This document shows, in pieces, positions 19,502-29,167 of a stretch of DNA of 64,000 bases (the first letter of the stretch is position 1; each line of letters opens with the position of its first letter). The notes below the pieces were generated by a model. The model saw only the letters and a program-made list of their open reading frames with translations. It was not told the DNA's origin and searched no databases. The position numbers were made by a program, and so were the translations under genes. This DNA is from Hyphomicrobiales bacterium. Its GTDB lineage: Bacteria > Pseudomonadota > Alphaproteobacteria > Rhizobiales > Beijerinckiaceae. Location: positions 1-64,000 of the forward strand of contig JAFBAS010000100.1 in assembly GCA_019247605.1 (NCBI GenBank), written 5' to 3'.

Positions 19502-20833
19502 GTGAATGTGAGCAAGAGCTTGCGCATCCCGCCTTCCCTCACCCGCTATCAGCTCGTGAATGCGCGCGTACCGACCTCGATGAGCGCGCTGGGCGGTGCC
19601 CGTTCTGACGAAGACGGGCTCGCGCCAGCCTCCCTTCTGATCGAGAACGGGCGGATCGCGGCGATCAAGGCCGGAGCCGTCGCGATCGAGGCAGCGACGC
19701 CGCTTTTCGATCTCGACGGCGGTATCGTCCTGCCGACCTTCACGGATGTGCACACCCACCTCGACAAGGGCCACATCTGGCCACGGCGGCGAAACCCGGA
19801 CGGGAGCTTCGCCTCGGCGCTCCTTGCCTGCAGGACCGACCGCGAAAATTGGAACGCCGCCGATCTTCGCGCGCGCATGCGGTTCGGCCTTGAATGCGCC
19901 TATGCGCATGGCACCTCGGCGCTGCGCACCCATATCGATTCGATGTCGCCGCAGACGGCGATCACCTGGCCGATATTCGCTGAGCTTCGCGACGCCTGGC
20001 GCGGGCGAATCGCCCTGCAAGCCTCGCCTCTCTTCGCAATCGAGCTCGCGCTCGACGACGCTCATTTTGACGAGATCCGACTGGCGGTGCGCGAATTCAA
20101 GGCCCTGGTCGGCGCAGTGACCTATATGAGCGCCGCTCTCGAGCCCGCCCTCGAGCGCCTCTTCCGGCTCGCCGAGGAGACGGGCTCAGATCTCGACTTT
20201 CATGTCGACGAGACCAATGACCCCGAGTCGTGCTCACTCGAAGCGATTGCCGACATGGCAATCATGCGGCGCTTCCAAGGAAAGATCCTCTGCGCCCATT
20301 GTTGCTCGCTCGCGCTCCAGCCCGAGGAGTACGCCAAGCGCGTCATCGAGAAGGTGGCGCGAGCCGGGATCGCGATCGTATCGCTGCCCATGTGCAACCT
20401 CTACCTCCAGGACCGCGATGTGAAAGCCGAGCGCACGCCGCGCTGGCGTGGCGTCACCGCCGTGCATGAGCTCAAGCGCGCCGGTGTTCCCGTGATGGTT
20501 GCGAGCGACAATACGCGCGATCCTTTTTACGCCTATGGAGACCTCGACATGCTCGAAGTCTTCCGCGAAGCGACACGCATCCTCCACTTCGACCATCCAG
20601 CGGCCGATTGGCTCAAGACCGTGACGGAGACCTCTGCCGCCATCATGGGAATGGAAGAGAAGCCGTCGCTGCGCCCAGGCGCTGTGGCCGATCTCGTCGC
20701 CTTCAAGGCGCGTTCCTTTACCGAATTGTTCGCCCGGCCGCAGAACGACCGCACGGTGATCCGCGCCGGCAATGCGATCATGGCCGAGCCTCCCGACCAT
20801 CGCGAGCTCGACGGGCTTGTCGCTGGCGAATAA
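19502..20833 (+). CDS. Amidohydrolase, cytosine deaminase-like
   Basis: VLPTFTDVHTHLDKGHIWPRRRNPDGSF...DFHVDETNDPES...CAHCCSLALQ...VMVASDNTRDPFYAYGDLDML. Confidence 0.85.
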   Translation: MNVSKSLRIPPSLTRYQLVNARVPTSMSALGGARSDEDGLAPASLLIENGRIAAIKAGAVAIEAATPLFDLDGGIVLPTFTDVHTHLDKGHIWPRRRNPDGSFASALLACRTDRENWNAADLRARMRFGLECAYAHGTSALRTHIDSMSPQTAITWPIFAELRDAWRGRIALQASPLFAIELALDDAHFDEIRLAVREFKALVGAVTYMSAALEPALERLFRLAEETGSDLDFHVDETNDPESCSLEAIADMAIMRRFQGKILCAHCCSLALQPEEYAKRVIEKVARAGIAIVSLPMCNLYLQDRDVKAERTPRWRGVTAVHELKRAGVPVMVASDNTRDPFYAYGDLDMLEVFREATRILHFDHPAADWLKTVTETSAAIMGMEEKPSLRPGAVADLVAFKARSFTELFARPQNDRTVIRAGNAIMAEPPDHRELDGLVAGE

Positions 20834-20926
20834 CGACAAACTCGCCTTCCGCCGGATCGATGCGTCGTATCGCTAATGGTTGCGGGCACCAGCTCGCTTC
20901 CGTCGAGGGCGCTATCTGCGATCGGA

Positions 20927-21553
20927 TCAGAAGGTCGGCGGCGTGTTGATCCAGATCACCTGAGTCTCGACCGCTCCGGGATTTGAATAGCCATGCGGGA
21001 GGTTTGAGGGAAAAAAGAAGGAATCGCCAGCGCTCAGAAGATAGGTCTTCTCATCGATACGAAGCTCGAGATCGCCTTGCAAAATGTAGCCGATCTCTTC
21101 TCCCTCGTGCTCGATCCTCCCATCGCTTTCTCCGCCGGGATCGATGCGGTGGATGTTGGCTTGCAAAAGCGTGCTTCTCGCTTGTGAGAGAAGACGCTCG
21201 AGCACGATGCCCTTGCCGTGGCGCAACGGGTCCATGCGGATCAGCGGACGAGAGCCCGGGCGAAAAATCTGGACGGAGCTGTCGTCGGCCCCGTCGGAGA
21301 ACAGGGCCGCAATATTGGTCTCGAGGACGCGCACCAGCTTGTGCAGGGTAGTGAGGGAAGGGTTCACCTTGTCGTTCTCGATCTTCGAGACGAAACTTTC
21401 CGAGCAGCCCACCTGATCCGCGACCGCGCGCAACGACAAGCCTTTCGTCAGCCGTGCGTGACGCAGCCGCACGCCGATGGCGACGGCGCCGGCCTTTGGG
21501 TTTTCGCGGGAAAGCGTTGATTGCGAAACCCGTTTTTTGGCGCTGGACACCAT
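20927..21553 (-). CDS. XRE-family regulator with C-terminal cupin domain
   Basis: IGVRLRHARLTKGLSLRAVADQVGCSESFVSKIENDKVNPSLTTLHKLVRVLETNIAALF + cupin EGEEIGYILQGDLELRIDEKTYLLSAGDSFFFPSNLPHGYSNPG. Confidence 0.9.
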   Translation of the reverse strand: MVSSAKKRVSQSTLSRENPKAGAVAIGVRLRHARLTKGLSLRAVADQVGCSESFVSKIENDKVNPSLTTLHKLVRVLETNIAALFSDGADDSSVQIFRPGSRPLIRMDPLRHGKGIVLERLLSQARSTLLQANIHRIDPGGESDGRIEHEGEEIGYILQGDLELRIDEKTYLLSAGDSFFFPSNLPHGYSNPGAVETQVIWINTPPTF

Positions 21554-21630
21554 CGATGGCCCTTTCTGACGTTGCGGACAAATACTCGATTCTGGCTTCA
21601 CAAGCCAGTAGCCCAGACTTTTTGGCAAGT

Positions 21631-21654
21631 AAGTGACTTATAGGAAAGTGACTT
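21631..21654. promoter_or_regulatory. Two direct copies of palindrome AAGT-N-ACTT, candidate XRE-cupin operator
   Basis: AAGTGACTT at 21631-21639 and 21646-21654, abutting a TTGACA hexamer (21653-21658) between the divergent regulator and the DUF1989 gene. Confidence 0.6.
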
Positions 21655-21684
21655 GACAAGACGTACTGCGGTGCTAGCCTTCGA

Positions 21685-22320
21685 ATGGGATCATCGGAGG
21701 GCGCAGCGGTGCTCGGACAGATCAAGCAAACCCATCGCATCCCAGCGCGAACGGGCCGCGCCTTCGTGGTCGCCAAGGGAGATCTGATCAAGATCACGGA
21801 TTGCGAAGGCGCGCAGCCGGTCGATTTCTGGGCTTTCAACAGGGAAAACCTGTCCGAATATCTTTCGTGCATGCACACCAAGCCGTCGATCGAAAGGCTC
21901 TTCCCGCGCGAAGGGGACGCGGCCTACACCAACCACCGTCGCCCCATCGTCACGCTTCTCCAGGATCGCTCACCGGGCCAGCACGACATGCAATATGCCG
22001 CCTGCGATCGCTGGCGCTACATCGAGTTGGGCGGACCTGAGCACGCCGATCATGCGAGCTGCGAAAACAATCTTCATGGGGCGCTGGAGGGCCTTTCCAT
22101 CCGGCTCCCTTTTACGCCGCAACCTTGGAATCTTTTCACGAATTTCTTCATCAACCCGGATGGCACGTTCACCATCAAGGCGCCCGAATCCAAGGCAGGC
22201 GATTACGTGATTCTCAGAGCCGAGCTCGATGCCTACATCGTGCTCTCCGCCTGTCCGCAAGACTTCAACGACACATGCGGCGGGAAACCGACCGACGTTC
22301 TCGCCGAGGTCGGGAGGTGA
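21685..22320 (+). CDS. DUF1989 family (urea carboxylase-associated-type) protein
   Basis: RIPARTGRAFVVAKGDLIKITDCEGAQPVDFWAFN...CENNLHGAL...PWNLFTNFFINPDGTFTIKAPESKAGDYVILRAELDAYIVLSACPQDFNDTCGGKPTDV. Confidence 0.88.
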   Translation: MGSSEGAAVLGQIKQTHRIPARTGRAFVVAKGDLIKITDCEGAQPVDFWAFNRENLSEYLSCMHTKPSIERLFPREGDAAYTNHRRPIVTLLQDRSPGQHDMQYAACDRWRYIELGGPEHADHASCENNLHGALEGLSIRLPFTPQPWNLFTNFFINPDGTFTIKAPESKAGDYVILRAELDAYIVLSACPQDFNDTCGGKPTDVLAEVGR

Positions 22321-23579
22321 TCGAGGCGCCCGCCGGCAAGATCGACGTCGATCGTTTTCGAGCGCGACATGAGGCGATGGCCGCCATCGGCGCGACCGGT
22401 CGAGGCGGCATCGATCGTCAGGCACTCACCGAAGCGGAGATCGAGGCGCGCGCCCTTGTCATCGGCTGGGCGCGCCTGCGCGGTTACGCACTCAGCGTCG
22501 ATCCGATCGGCAACCTGTTCATTCGCCGGCCAGGCCGCGGTGGCGGTTTCGCGCCGGTGCTCGCCGGCTCCCATCTCGACAGCCAGCCCAACGGTGGAAA
22601 TTTCGACGGCGTCTACGGCGTGCTGGCCGCCCTCGAAGTGCTCGAGGCGCTCGACGATGGCGGCATCGAGACGGACCGGCCGATCGAGGTTGTGGTCTGG
22701 ACCAATGAGGAGGGCGCCCGCTTCCAGCCCACCACCATGGGCTCGGCCGTCTATGTCGGCGCGCTCCCCTTGCAGCAGGCGCTCGCGGTGCGCGGCCGAG
22801 ATGGCGTGACCGTGTCGGAGGCTCTCGCGTGCATGCTCCGCAAGCTGCCCCATTGCGCCGATCGCGCGCTTGCGACCCCGCTGCATGCCTATGTCGAAGC
22901 CCACATCGAGCAAGGACCCATTCTCGAATCCGCGCGCCGCAAAATCGGCGTCGTGCTCGGCATTCAGGGCCTTCGCCAATACGCCGTCACGGTCGAGGGA
23001 ACGGAAGCGCATGCGGGCACCACGCCGCGTCTGCGGCGTCGGGACGCATTCGTCGCGGCACGACGCATCGCCGCCGAGTTCGACCGGGTCGCCACCGATG
23101 CAAAGGACATTGCCCGCCTGACGATCGGCCGGTTCGATGTCTCGCCCGGAACGACGAACACCATTCCCGGAAAAGTCACAATGACCGTCGACGTCCGTCA
23201 TCCGGACGAGCATGAGCTCGAAAGGCTCGATCGGGCGATCCGCGAGATTTGTCGCGAACGGGCGCAGCCTTGCAGCGCCAGCATCGAAACGCTGCTCACC
23301 TCGCGGACCGTGAACTTCGCCACAAGCGTGGTCGATGCGGTGCGCGAGGAAGCGGCCCGACTCGGACATGGTGCTCTCGACATCATGTCAGGAGCGACGC
23401 ATGACGCAGCCTTTCTCGCGCGCTTGTGTCCGACCGGGATGATCTTCGTTCCCTGTCGCGACGGCGTCAGCCATAACGAGGCGGAGTACACTTCGCTCGA
23501 GAATATGGTCGCGGGCGTCGAAGTCTTGGCCGGAGTCGTTCAGCGGCTGTCGCGCCGCGAGGCCGGGGTCGGCGCATGA
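22317..23579 (+). CDS. Zn-dependent M20 hydrolase (allantoate amidohydrolase / N-carbamoyl-amino acid hydrolase family)
   Basis: GSHLDSQPNGGNFDGVYGVLAALEVLEAL...VVWTNEEGARFQPTTMGSAVYVG...EAHIEQGPILES...GATHDAAFLARLCPTGMIFVPCRDGVSHNEAEYT; GTG start overlaps the upstream stop. Confidence 0.9.
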   Translation: MIEAPAGKIDVDRFRARHEAMAAIGATGRGGIDRQALTEAEIEARALVIGWARLRGYALSVDPIGNLFIRRPGRGGGFAPVLAGSHLDSQPNGGNFDGVYGVLAALEVLEALDDGGIETDRPIEVVVWTNEEGARFQPTTMGSAVYVGALPLQQALAVRGRDGVTVSEALACMLRKLPHCADRALATPLHAYVEAHIEQGPILESARRKIGVVLGIQGLRQYAVTVEGTEAHAGTTPRLRRRDAFVAARRIAAEFDRVATDAKDIARLTIGRFDVSPGTTNTIPGKVTMTVDVRHPDEHELERLDRAIREICRERAQPCSASIETLLTSRTVNFATSVVDAVREEAARLGHGALDIMSGATHDAAFLARLCPTGMIFVPCRDGVSHNEAEYTSLENMVAGVEVLAGVVQRLSRREAGVGA

Positions 23580-24532
23580 TCCAGAACCCGGTCCCCTGGC
23601 CCAATGGCGCGCGCTGCGCGGTCGCGTTCACGTTCGACATGGACGCCGATTCGATCCTGCACCTCGCCCATCCGGATCGCGCTCATCAGATGGTGGCGAC
23701 CTTGTCGATGCTGCGTTACGGCCCGCTCGTTGCCGTGCCGCGCATTCTGGAGACCTGGCGCAAATTCAACCTCAAGCAGACTTTCTTCGTCCCCGCCTGG
23801 TGTATCGAAAGCTATCCGGGCGTGGTGGAAGCGATCGTACGCGACGGTCACGAAATCGGCCATCACGGCTACATTCACGAGCACCCGAACGAGCTTTCGC
23901 GTGACGAGGAGCTGTACTGGTTGCAGCGTGGCATCGAGGTCATCGTGAAGCACACGGGCCAGCGGCCGCGCGGCTGGCGGGCTCCCCTTTACAACTTCTC
24001 GAACCACTCGTTGGAGCTGCTGCTTCAGGAAGCCTTCCTCTACGACGCCTCACTGATGGGCGACGACGTGCCGTATCTTTTGCGCGGCAAGACGGGCGAG
24101 CTCGTCGAGCTTCCATCCCATTGGGGGCTCGATGACTGGCCGCAATTCACCCACAGCCTCGACCTCGGATATCAGAAGCCCATCCGCGCGCCGGAGAGAG
24201 CCTGGGAAGTCTTCTGGGCGGAGTTCGAAGCGGCCGTAAAATATGGCGGCCTGTGGATTGCAGTGTGGCACCCGATGGTGTCGGGCCGTCTGGCCCGCTG
24301 GCATCGCACCGAAAAGATGATCGAGTCCATGCTCGCGCGAGGTGATGTGTGGATTGCGACTCTCGAAGAGATCGCACGCCACGTCCGTGCCTGCATCGGT
24401 GCCGGGACGTGGAAGCCGCGTGTCGACGAGCTGCCTTATTACGACGCACCCGTTCGCGTGAATGGCCCCGTCACAACCGAGTATGGCGACCAAAACGCGG
24501 CCATCGGCGCTGATCCGAGGAGGAAATCATGA
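23576..24532 (+). CDS. Polysaccharide deacetylase family protein
   Basis: AVAFTFDMDADS...KQTFFVPAWCIESYPGVVEAIVRDGHEIGHHGYIHEHPNELSRDEE...PRGWRAPLYNFSNHSLELL. Confidence 0.9.
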   Translation: MIQNPVPWPNGARCAVAFTFDMDADSILHLAHPDRAHQMVATLSMLRYGPLVAVPRILETWRKFNLKQTFFVPAWCIESYPGVVEAIVRDGHEIGHHGYIHEHPNELSRDEELYWLQRGIEVIVKHTGQRPRGWRAPLYNFSNHSLELLLQEAFLYDASLMGDDVPYLLRGKTGELVELPSHWGLDDWPQFTHSLDLGYQKPIRAPERAWEVFWAEFEAAVKYGGLWIAVWHPMVSGRLARWHRTEKMIESMLARGDVWIATLEEIARHVRACIGAGTWKPRVDELPYYDAPVRVNGPVTTEYGDQNAAIGADPRRKS

Positions 24533-25572
24533 AGCTCTCTGCCTATTTTGCCGCTCTTGCCATCGCGGCTTCTTCGGTGGCCTTCGCCCAGGAGAAGACG
24601 CTCGTCATCGCCGGCACCGGCGGGGCGAGCCAGGATGCGGCGCGCAAGGCCTGGTACGAGCCGTTCTCGAAAGAGATGGGCGTTCGCGTGGTCGAGGACG
24701 AATATGACCAGAAGCTTTCACAAATCCGCGCGCAGATCGAGGCGAACAACGTCAAATGGGACGTCGCGACCGTGCCGATTCTGGTGCTTTATGCAGGCTG
24801 CGCGGAGGGCATGTTCGAAAAGGTCGAGTGGAACAAGCTTCTCAACCCGGCCGATTTCGGCGAGCCGCTCTCGCCTTGCGGCGTTCCGGTGGTGAATTCC
24901 TCGGGCGTTCTCGTCTATGACGCGGACCGCATCAAGGACGGCCCCAAGACCTGGGCCGACTTCTGGAACGTGGCCAAATGGCCCGGCAAGCGCGGCCTGT
25001 GGTACGGGCCCCAGGAGACGCTCGAGGTCGCGCTCATGGCCGACGGCGTGCTGCCCGCCAAGGTGATGGAGGTGTTGGCGGGCCCGGGTGGCGTCGATCG
25101 TGCCTTCGCCAAGCTCGATGAGCTCAAGCCCAATATCCAATGGTGGAAGAGCGGAAGCGAAAGCCTTCAACTCCTCGGTTCGGGCGAGACCGTGATGAGC
25201 TACGCCTGGAACGGGCGGGTGGCCGCTGCCAATCAAGCGGATAAGAAGCATTTGCGCATGGTCTGGGACGCCGGCCACGTCAATGGAAGCTCGCATCTCG
25301 TCATCCTGAAGGGCGCGCCTCACAAGCAAACCGCGATCGATTTCATCAAATATGCCGCGTCCGCTCCCGCGCAAGCGCGCTATGCCGAAGCCATTCCTTA
25401 CGGGCCGCCCAACACACGTGCGCTCGACCTCGTCCCCGCGACGCTGCGCGACCAGCTCCCGACCGCGCATCTCGAGACGGCGCAACCGCAGAACACGCAA
25501 GCGTACGCGGATTTCTGGACGGAACACGAAGGCGAGTTGAGCGAGCGCTTCGCGCGCTGGGTATCGAAGTGA
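24529..25572 (+). CDS. ABC transporter substrate-binding protein, PotD-like (copy A)
   Basis: Signal peptide; LVIAGTGGASQDAARKAWYEPFSKEMGVRVVEDEYDQ...ADKKHLRMVWDAGHVNGSSHLVILKGAPHK. Confidence 0.9.
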   Translation: MKLSAYFAALAIAASSVAFAQEKTLVIAGTGGASQDAARKAWYEPFSKEMGVRVVEDEYDQKLSQIRAQIEANNVKWDVATVPILVLYAGCAEGMFEKVEWNKLLNPADFGEPLSPCGVPVVNSSGVLVYDADRIKDGPKTWADFWNVAKWPGKRGLWYGPQETLEVALMADGVLPAKVMEVLAGPGGVDRAFAKLDELKPNIQWWKSGSESLQLLGSGETVMSYAWNGRVAAANQADKKHLRMVWDAGHVNGSSHLVILKGAPHKQTAIDFIKYAASAPAQARYAEAIPYGPPNTRALDLVPATLRDQLPTAHLETAQPQNTQAYADFWTEHEGELSERFARWVSK

Positions 25573-25608
25573 CATCCGGCACACCCAACCGCCGTTAAGG
25601 GCCGCTCC

Positions 25609-26835
25609 ATGTCCGCGTCTTGGGCCACCCACCAAACTCTTCTCGCCGCCGTCAGGCGATCCGGACGGGCCCGATCCTTGCGCGCGGCGCTCCTCGTCGC
25701 CCCGGCCGCGGCGTTTCTCGCGATTGTTTTTCTCGTCCCGATCATCGGTTTCATGTTGCGCAGCGTGGACAACTGGGAGGTTCCCGAGGCGCTTCCGCGT
25801 ACGAGTGTCACACTTGCCGATTGGAACCGGGAAGGCCTTCCCAACGAAGCCGCGTTCTCGTCGCTAGTTCTCGATCTGCGCGCGCTCGACGGGGCGTCCG
25901 CGGCCGCGTTGGCGCGGCGCCTGAACTATAGCCGTACCGGCTTGCGCACCCTGATCTTGAAGACGCGCGCCAGCGCCGATGCGATCGAGCCCGAGAAGGC
26001 GCGCGCGGCGCTCCCGGCGCTCGATTCGCAATGGGAAAACCAGGACGTGTGGGGCACGTTGCGCAACGAGAGCAGCGCGCTCACTCCGTTTTTCCTCCTC
26101 GCCGCCCTCGATCTTTCCCGTGATGCCGCGGGAGCGATCCACCCCTCGCGCGATGGGGCGCTCTATCGCGAGGTGTTCTTGCGCACTTTCGGCATCAGTG
26201 CGGCCGTAACCTCCTTCTGTGTCCTGTTGGGCATGCCGCTTGCCTTCTATCTCGCGGCGGCGCCCACGAAAGTCGCGAGCCTCGTGCTGGCGCTCGTCCT
26301 CTTGCCGTTCTGGACATCCGTTCTCGTCAGGACGACGGCCTGGGTCATCCTGCTCCAAGGCCAAGGGCTGGTGAATCAGCTTTTGCTCGGGCTTGGGCTC
26401 ATTGCCGCCCCCGCGAAGCTGATCTTCAACCGGATCGGCGTCTATGTGGCGATGACGCATGTGATGCTGCCGTTCTTCGTGCTTCCGCTCTACGGGGTGA
26501 TGCGCCGAGTGCCACGTGAGCATCTGCGTGCCGCCGCGAGCCTCGGCGCGCCGCCTCTCCTCGTGTTCCGCAAGGTTTATCTGCCGCAAATCCTGCCGGG
26601 CGTAATGGCCGGAGCGCTTTTGGTTTTCGTCACCTCGCTCGGCTACTACATTACGCCCGCGCTGGTCGGCGGACCGAGCGACCAGATGGTCAGCTATTTC
26701 GTCGGCTTTTTCACGAACGAATCGGTGAATTGGGGAATGGCCGCGGCGCTCGGGTCGCTCCTGCTCGCGGCTGTCGTCGGCATTTATGTCGCCCTCGCGG
26801 GCCCGGCCAACATCAACCCCGCGCGGACGGTCTGA
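25609..26835 (+). CDS. ABC transporter permease, PotB-like (copy A)
   Basis: 408 aa with binding-protein-dependent transport motif VPREHLRAAASLGAPPLLVFRKVYLPQILPG. Confidence 0.9.
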   Translation: MSASWATHQTLLAAVRRSGRARSLRAALLVAPAAAFLAIVFLVPIIGFMLRSVDNWEVPEALPRTSVTLADWNREGLPNEAAFSSLVLDLRALDGASAAALARRLNYSRTGLRTLILKTRASADAIEPEKARAALPALDSQWENQDVWGTLRNESSALTPFFLLAALDLSRDAAGAIHPSRDGALYREVFLRTFGISAAVTSFCVLLGMPLAFYLAAAPTKVASLVLALVLLPFWTSVLVRTTAWVILLQGQGLVNQLLLGLGLIAAPAKLIFNRIGVYVAMTHVMLPFFVLPLYGVMRRVPREHLRAAASLGAPPLLVFRKVYLPQILPGVMAGALLVFVTSLGYYITPALVGGPSDQMVSYFVGFFTNESVNWGMAAALGSLLLAAVVGIYVALAGPANINPARTV

Positions 26836-26837
26836 AC

Positions 26838-27677
26838 GTGCGCGAGAAACCCCATGATCCGTTGACCGGGCGCCTCGGAAAGCCGCTCATCAGCATCGTT
26901 GCGTGGTCGGTCCTGGCGTTCCTCGTCCTGCCAATCCTCGTCGTCGTTCCGCTTTCGCTGACCTCCGGCACGCTCCTGACTTACCCGTTGCCCGGCCTCT
27001 CGCTTCGCTGGTATGCGGAATTTCTCGGCAATCCCGTCTGGCTCGCCGCGACCCGCAACAGCTTGGCGCTCGCGACGGGCGTGACGCTCCTTGCGACCCC
27101 GCTCGGAACGCTTGCCGCCTTCGGGCTCGTGCGTCCGGAATTTCCTTTCCGGCAATCGGTCACCGCGCTTTTGCTGACACCTCTGCTCGTGCCGCTCATC
27201 ATCGTGGCAGTGGCGAGCTTCCTCGCCTTCTCGCGTGTCGGCTTGAGCGGCGGCTATCTGAGCCTTCTTCTGGCCCACACGGCACTGGCGCTTCCGCTCG
27301 TCGTGATCACCGTGCTCGCGAGCCTACGAACGCTCGATCCCTGGTTCGAGCGCGCCGCGGCGACGCTCGGCGCCATGCCGGCCCAGACATTCCGCCGCAT
27401 CACCTTGCCGCTGATCCTTCCGGGCGTCGCGAGCGGTGCGCTGTTTGCCTTCGTGACCTCATTCGATGAGGTCGTCGTCGCGCTTTTCCTCGGCGGACCC
27501 GAATTCCGCACCTTACCGCGCCAAATCTGGAGCGGCGTTCGAGAAAGCATCACGCCGACCGTGACCGCGGCGGCGGTGTTGCTCGTGCTTTTGTCGCTCT
27601 TGGCGATGGCAGCGGTCGAGCACATGCGTCGCCAGGCGGAGCGCAGCCGGATGGCTGGCATCGGAGGCGCGCCATGA
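26838..27677 (+). CDS. ABC transporter permease, PotC-like (copy A)
   Basis: GTG start; FERAAATLGAMPAQTFRRITLPLILPGVASGALFAFVTSFDEVVVALFLGG. Confidence 0.9.
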   Translation: MREKPHDPLTGRLGKPLISIVAWSVLAFLVLPILVVVPLSLTSGTLLTYPLPGLSLRWYAEFLGNPVWLAATRNSLALATGVTLLATPLGTLAAFGLVRPEFPFRQSVTALLLTPLLVPLIIVAVASFLAFSRVGLSGGYLSLLLAHTALALPLVVITVLASLRTLDPWFERAAATLGAMPAQTFRRITLPLILPGVASGALFAFVTSFDEVVVALFLGGPEFRTLPRQIWSGVRESITPTVTAAAVLLVLLSLLAMAAVEHMRRQAERSRMAGIGGAP

Positions 27678-29167
27678 GCGCTCGAACGACCCTCATCAAG
27701 GCGCGCTGGGTCGTGGGCTTCGACGGGCGCGAGCATCGGCTCATCGAGAATGGGTGCGTCGTCTATGCGGCCGACAAGATCCTCCACGTAGGCAAAGCCT
27801 GGGATGGCGAGGCGAGCGAGACCATCGTGGCACCGGAGCACCTCGTCATCCCGGGGCTGATCAGCACCCATGCCCATATTGGGGCCGGACTCGGCGACCG
27901 CCTCATCGTGGACGCGGGACGGCGCGATCTTTTGCGCTCGGGCTTCCTCAACTACGAACCGCGCAGCGAGGGACGGGCGAGCTTCGGCGAGAACGAGGAC
28001 AAGGAAGCCTCAATCCGTTTCGGCATGGCGAGCCTGATCCGCCATGGCGTGACGACGGTCGTCGAGATGGGCGGCGCGGTTTTCGACAAGGGCCGCACCA
28101 TGGCCCGCCTCATCGGTGAATCGGGTTTGCGTGTCTATTACGCGCCGATGATCACCGCCGGCGACTATCGCTTCGGCAGCCGCGGCGAGCTCGAGCGCAT
28201 CCTCGACGAGCGCGAGGGAGACCGCACGCTGGATGAGGCTTGCGCCTTCGCGGACGAGTTTCACGCCAACCATGATGGGCGCCTTCAGGCCATTTTGGTG
28301 ATCAACGAGGCGTACAACGCAACGCCCCGGCTGATGCGCAGAACGAAGGAAGAGGCGCGCCGCAGGGGGCTTGGCATCACGCTGCATATCGGCGAGCAGG
28401 TCTGGGAGTTTCATCACGCGCTGCGCAACACCGGAAAAACGCCCGTTGCCATTCTCGAAGCTGAAGGCCTGCTTGGGCCGGAGGTGATCCTCGGCCATTG
28501 CCGCTTCACCGGCGGCAACAGCATGACCGCCTATCCCTATGACGACGACCTCGACATCGTGGCGAGCAGCGGCGCGAGCGTGGCGCACGCACCGCTCGCC
28601 GGAACGCGCCGAGGCGGCGCGCTCGAAAGCTTCGATCGCTATCGAAAGCGCGGCATCAAGATGTCCATCGGCACCGACACCTACCCGCTCGACATCATCA
28701 GCGAGATGCGCTGGGCCTCGATCATCTGCAAGATCGAGGACGCCAATCACGAGGCGGCACCCGCGAGTGCCGTGTTCAACGCGGCCACGCTTGGGGGCGC
28801 GGGTGCCTTGCGCCGCCCGGATCTCGGGCGGCTTCAGCCGGGCGCCAAGGCGGATATCGCCATCGTCGACCTCGGGGGTCTGCGCGCCGGGCCGGTGCGC
28901 GATCCTATCCGCTCGCTGGTGCACGCCGCGACGGGCGAGTGCGTCGACACCGTGATCGTCGATGGCCGCACGCTGCTGCGCCATCGCAAGCTCACGCTGT
29001 GGGACGAAAAGGAGATCCTGTGCGCGGCGCGCCGCTCGGCGAAGGCCGTTTGGGATGCGTTCCCGAGCTATCACTGGAGCGGACAAAGCATCGATCAGGT
29101 TTTCCCGCCCTCATTTCCCGAGTGGATCGAGCCGGCTCCGCCGATGGCATCGGACAACGCCCCATGA
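27674..29167 (+). CDS. Amidohydrolase, chlorohydrolase-like (paralogue A)
   Basis: IPGLISTHAHIGAGLGDRLIVDAGRRDLLRSGFLNYEPR...ITLHIGEQVWEFH...KMSIGTDTYPLDIISEMRWAS; same fold motifs as 30297-31823. Confidence 0.88.
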   Translation: MSARTTLIKARWVVGFDGREHRLIENGCVVYAADKILHVGKAWDGEASETIVAPEHLVIPGLISTHAHIGAGLGDRLIVDAGRRDLLRSGFLNYEPRSEGRASFGENEDKEASIRFGMASLIRHGVTTVVEMGGAVFDKGRTMARLIGESGLRVYYAPMITAGDYRFGSRGELERILDEREGDRTLDEACAFADEFHANHDGRLQAILVINEAYNATPRLMRRTKEEARRRGLGITLHIGEQVWEFHHALRNTGKTPVAILEAEGLLGPEVILGHCRFTGGNSMTAYPYDDDLDIVASSGASVAHAPLAGTRRGGALESFDRYRKRGIKMSIGTDTYPLDIISEMRWASIICKIEDANHEAAPASAVFNAATLGGAGALRRPDLGRLQPGAKADIAIVDLGGLRAGPVRDPIRSLVHAATGECVDTVIVDGRTLLRHRKLTLWDEKEILCAARRSAKAVWDAFPSYHWSGQSIDQVFPPSFPEWIEPAPPMASDNAP

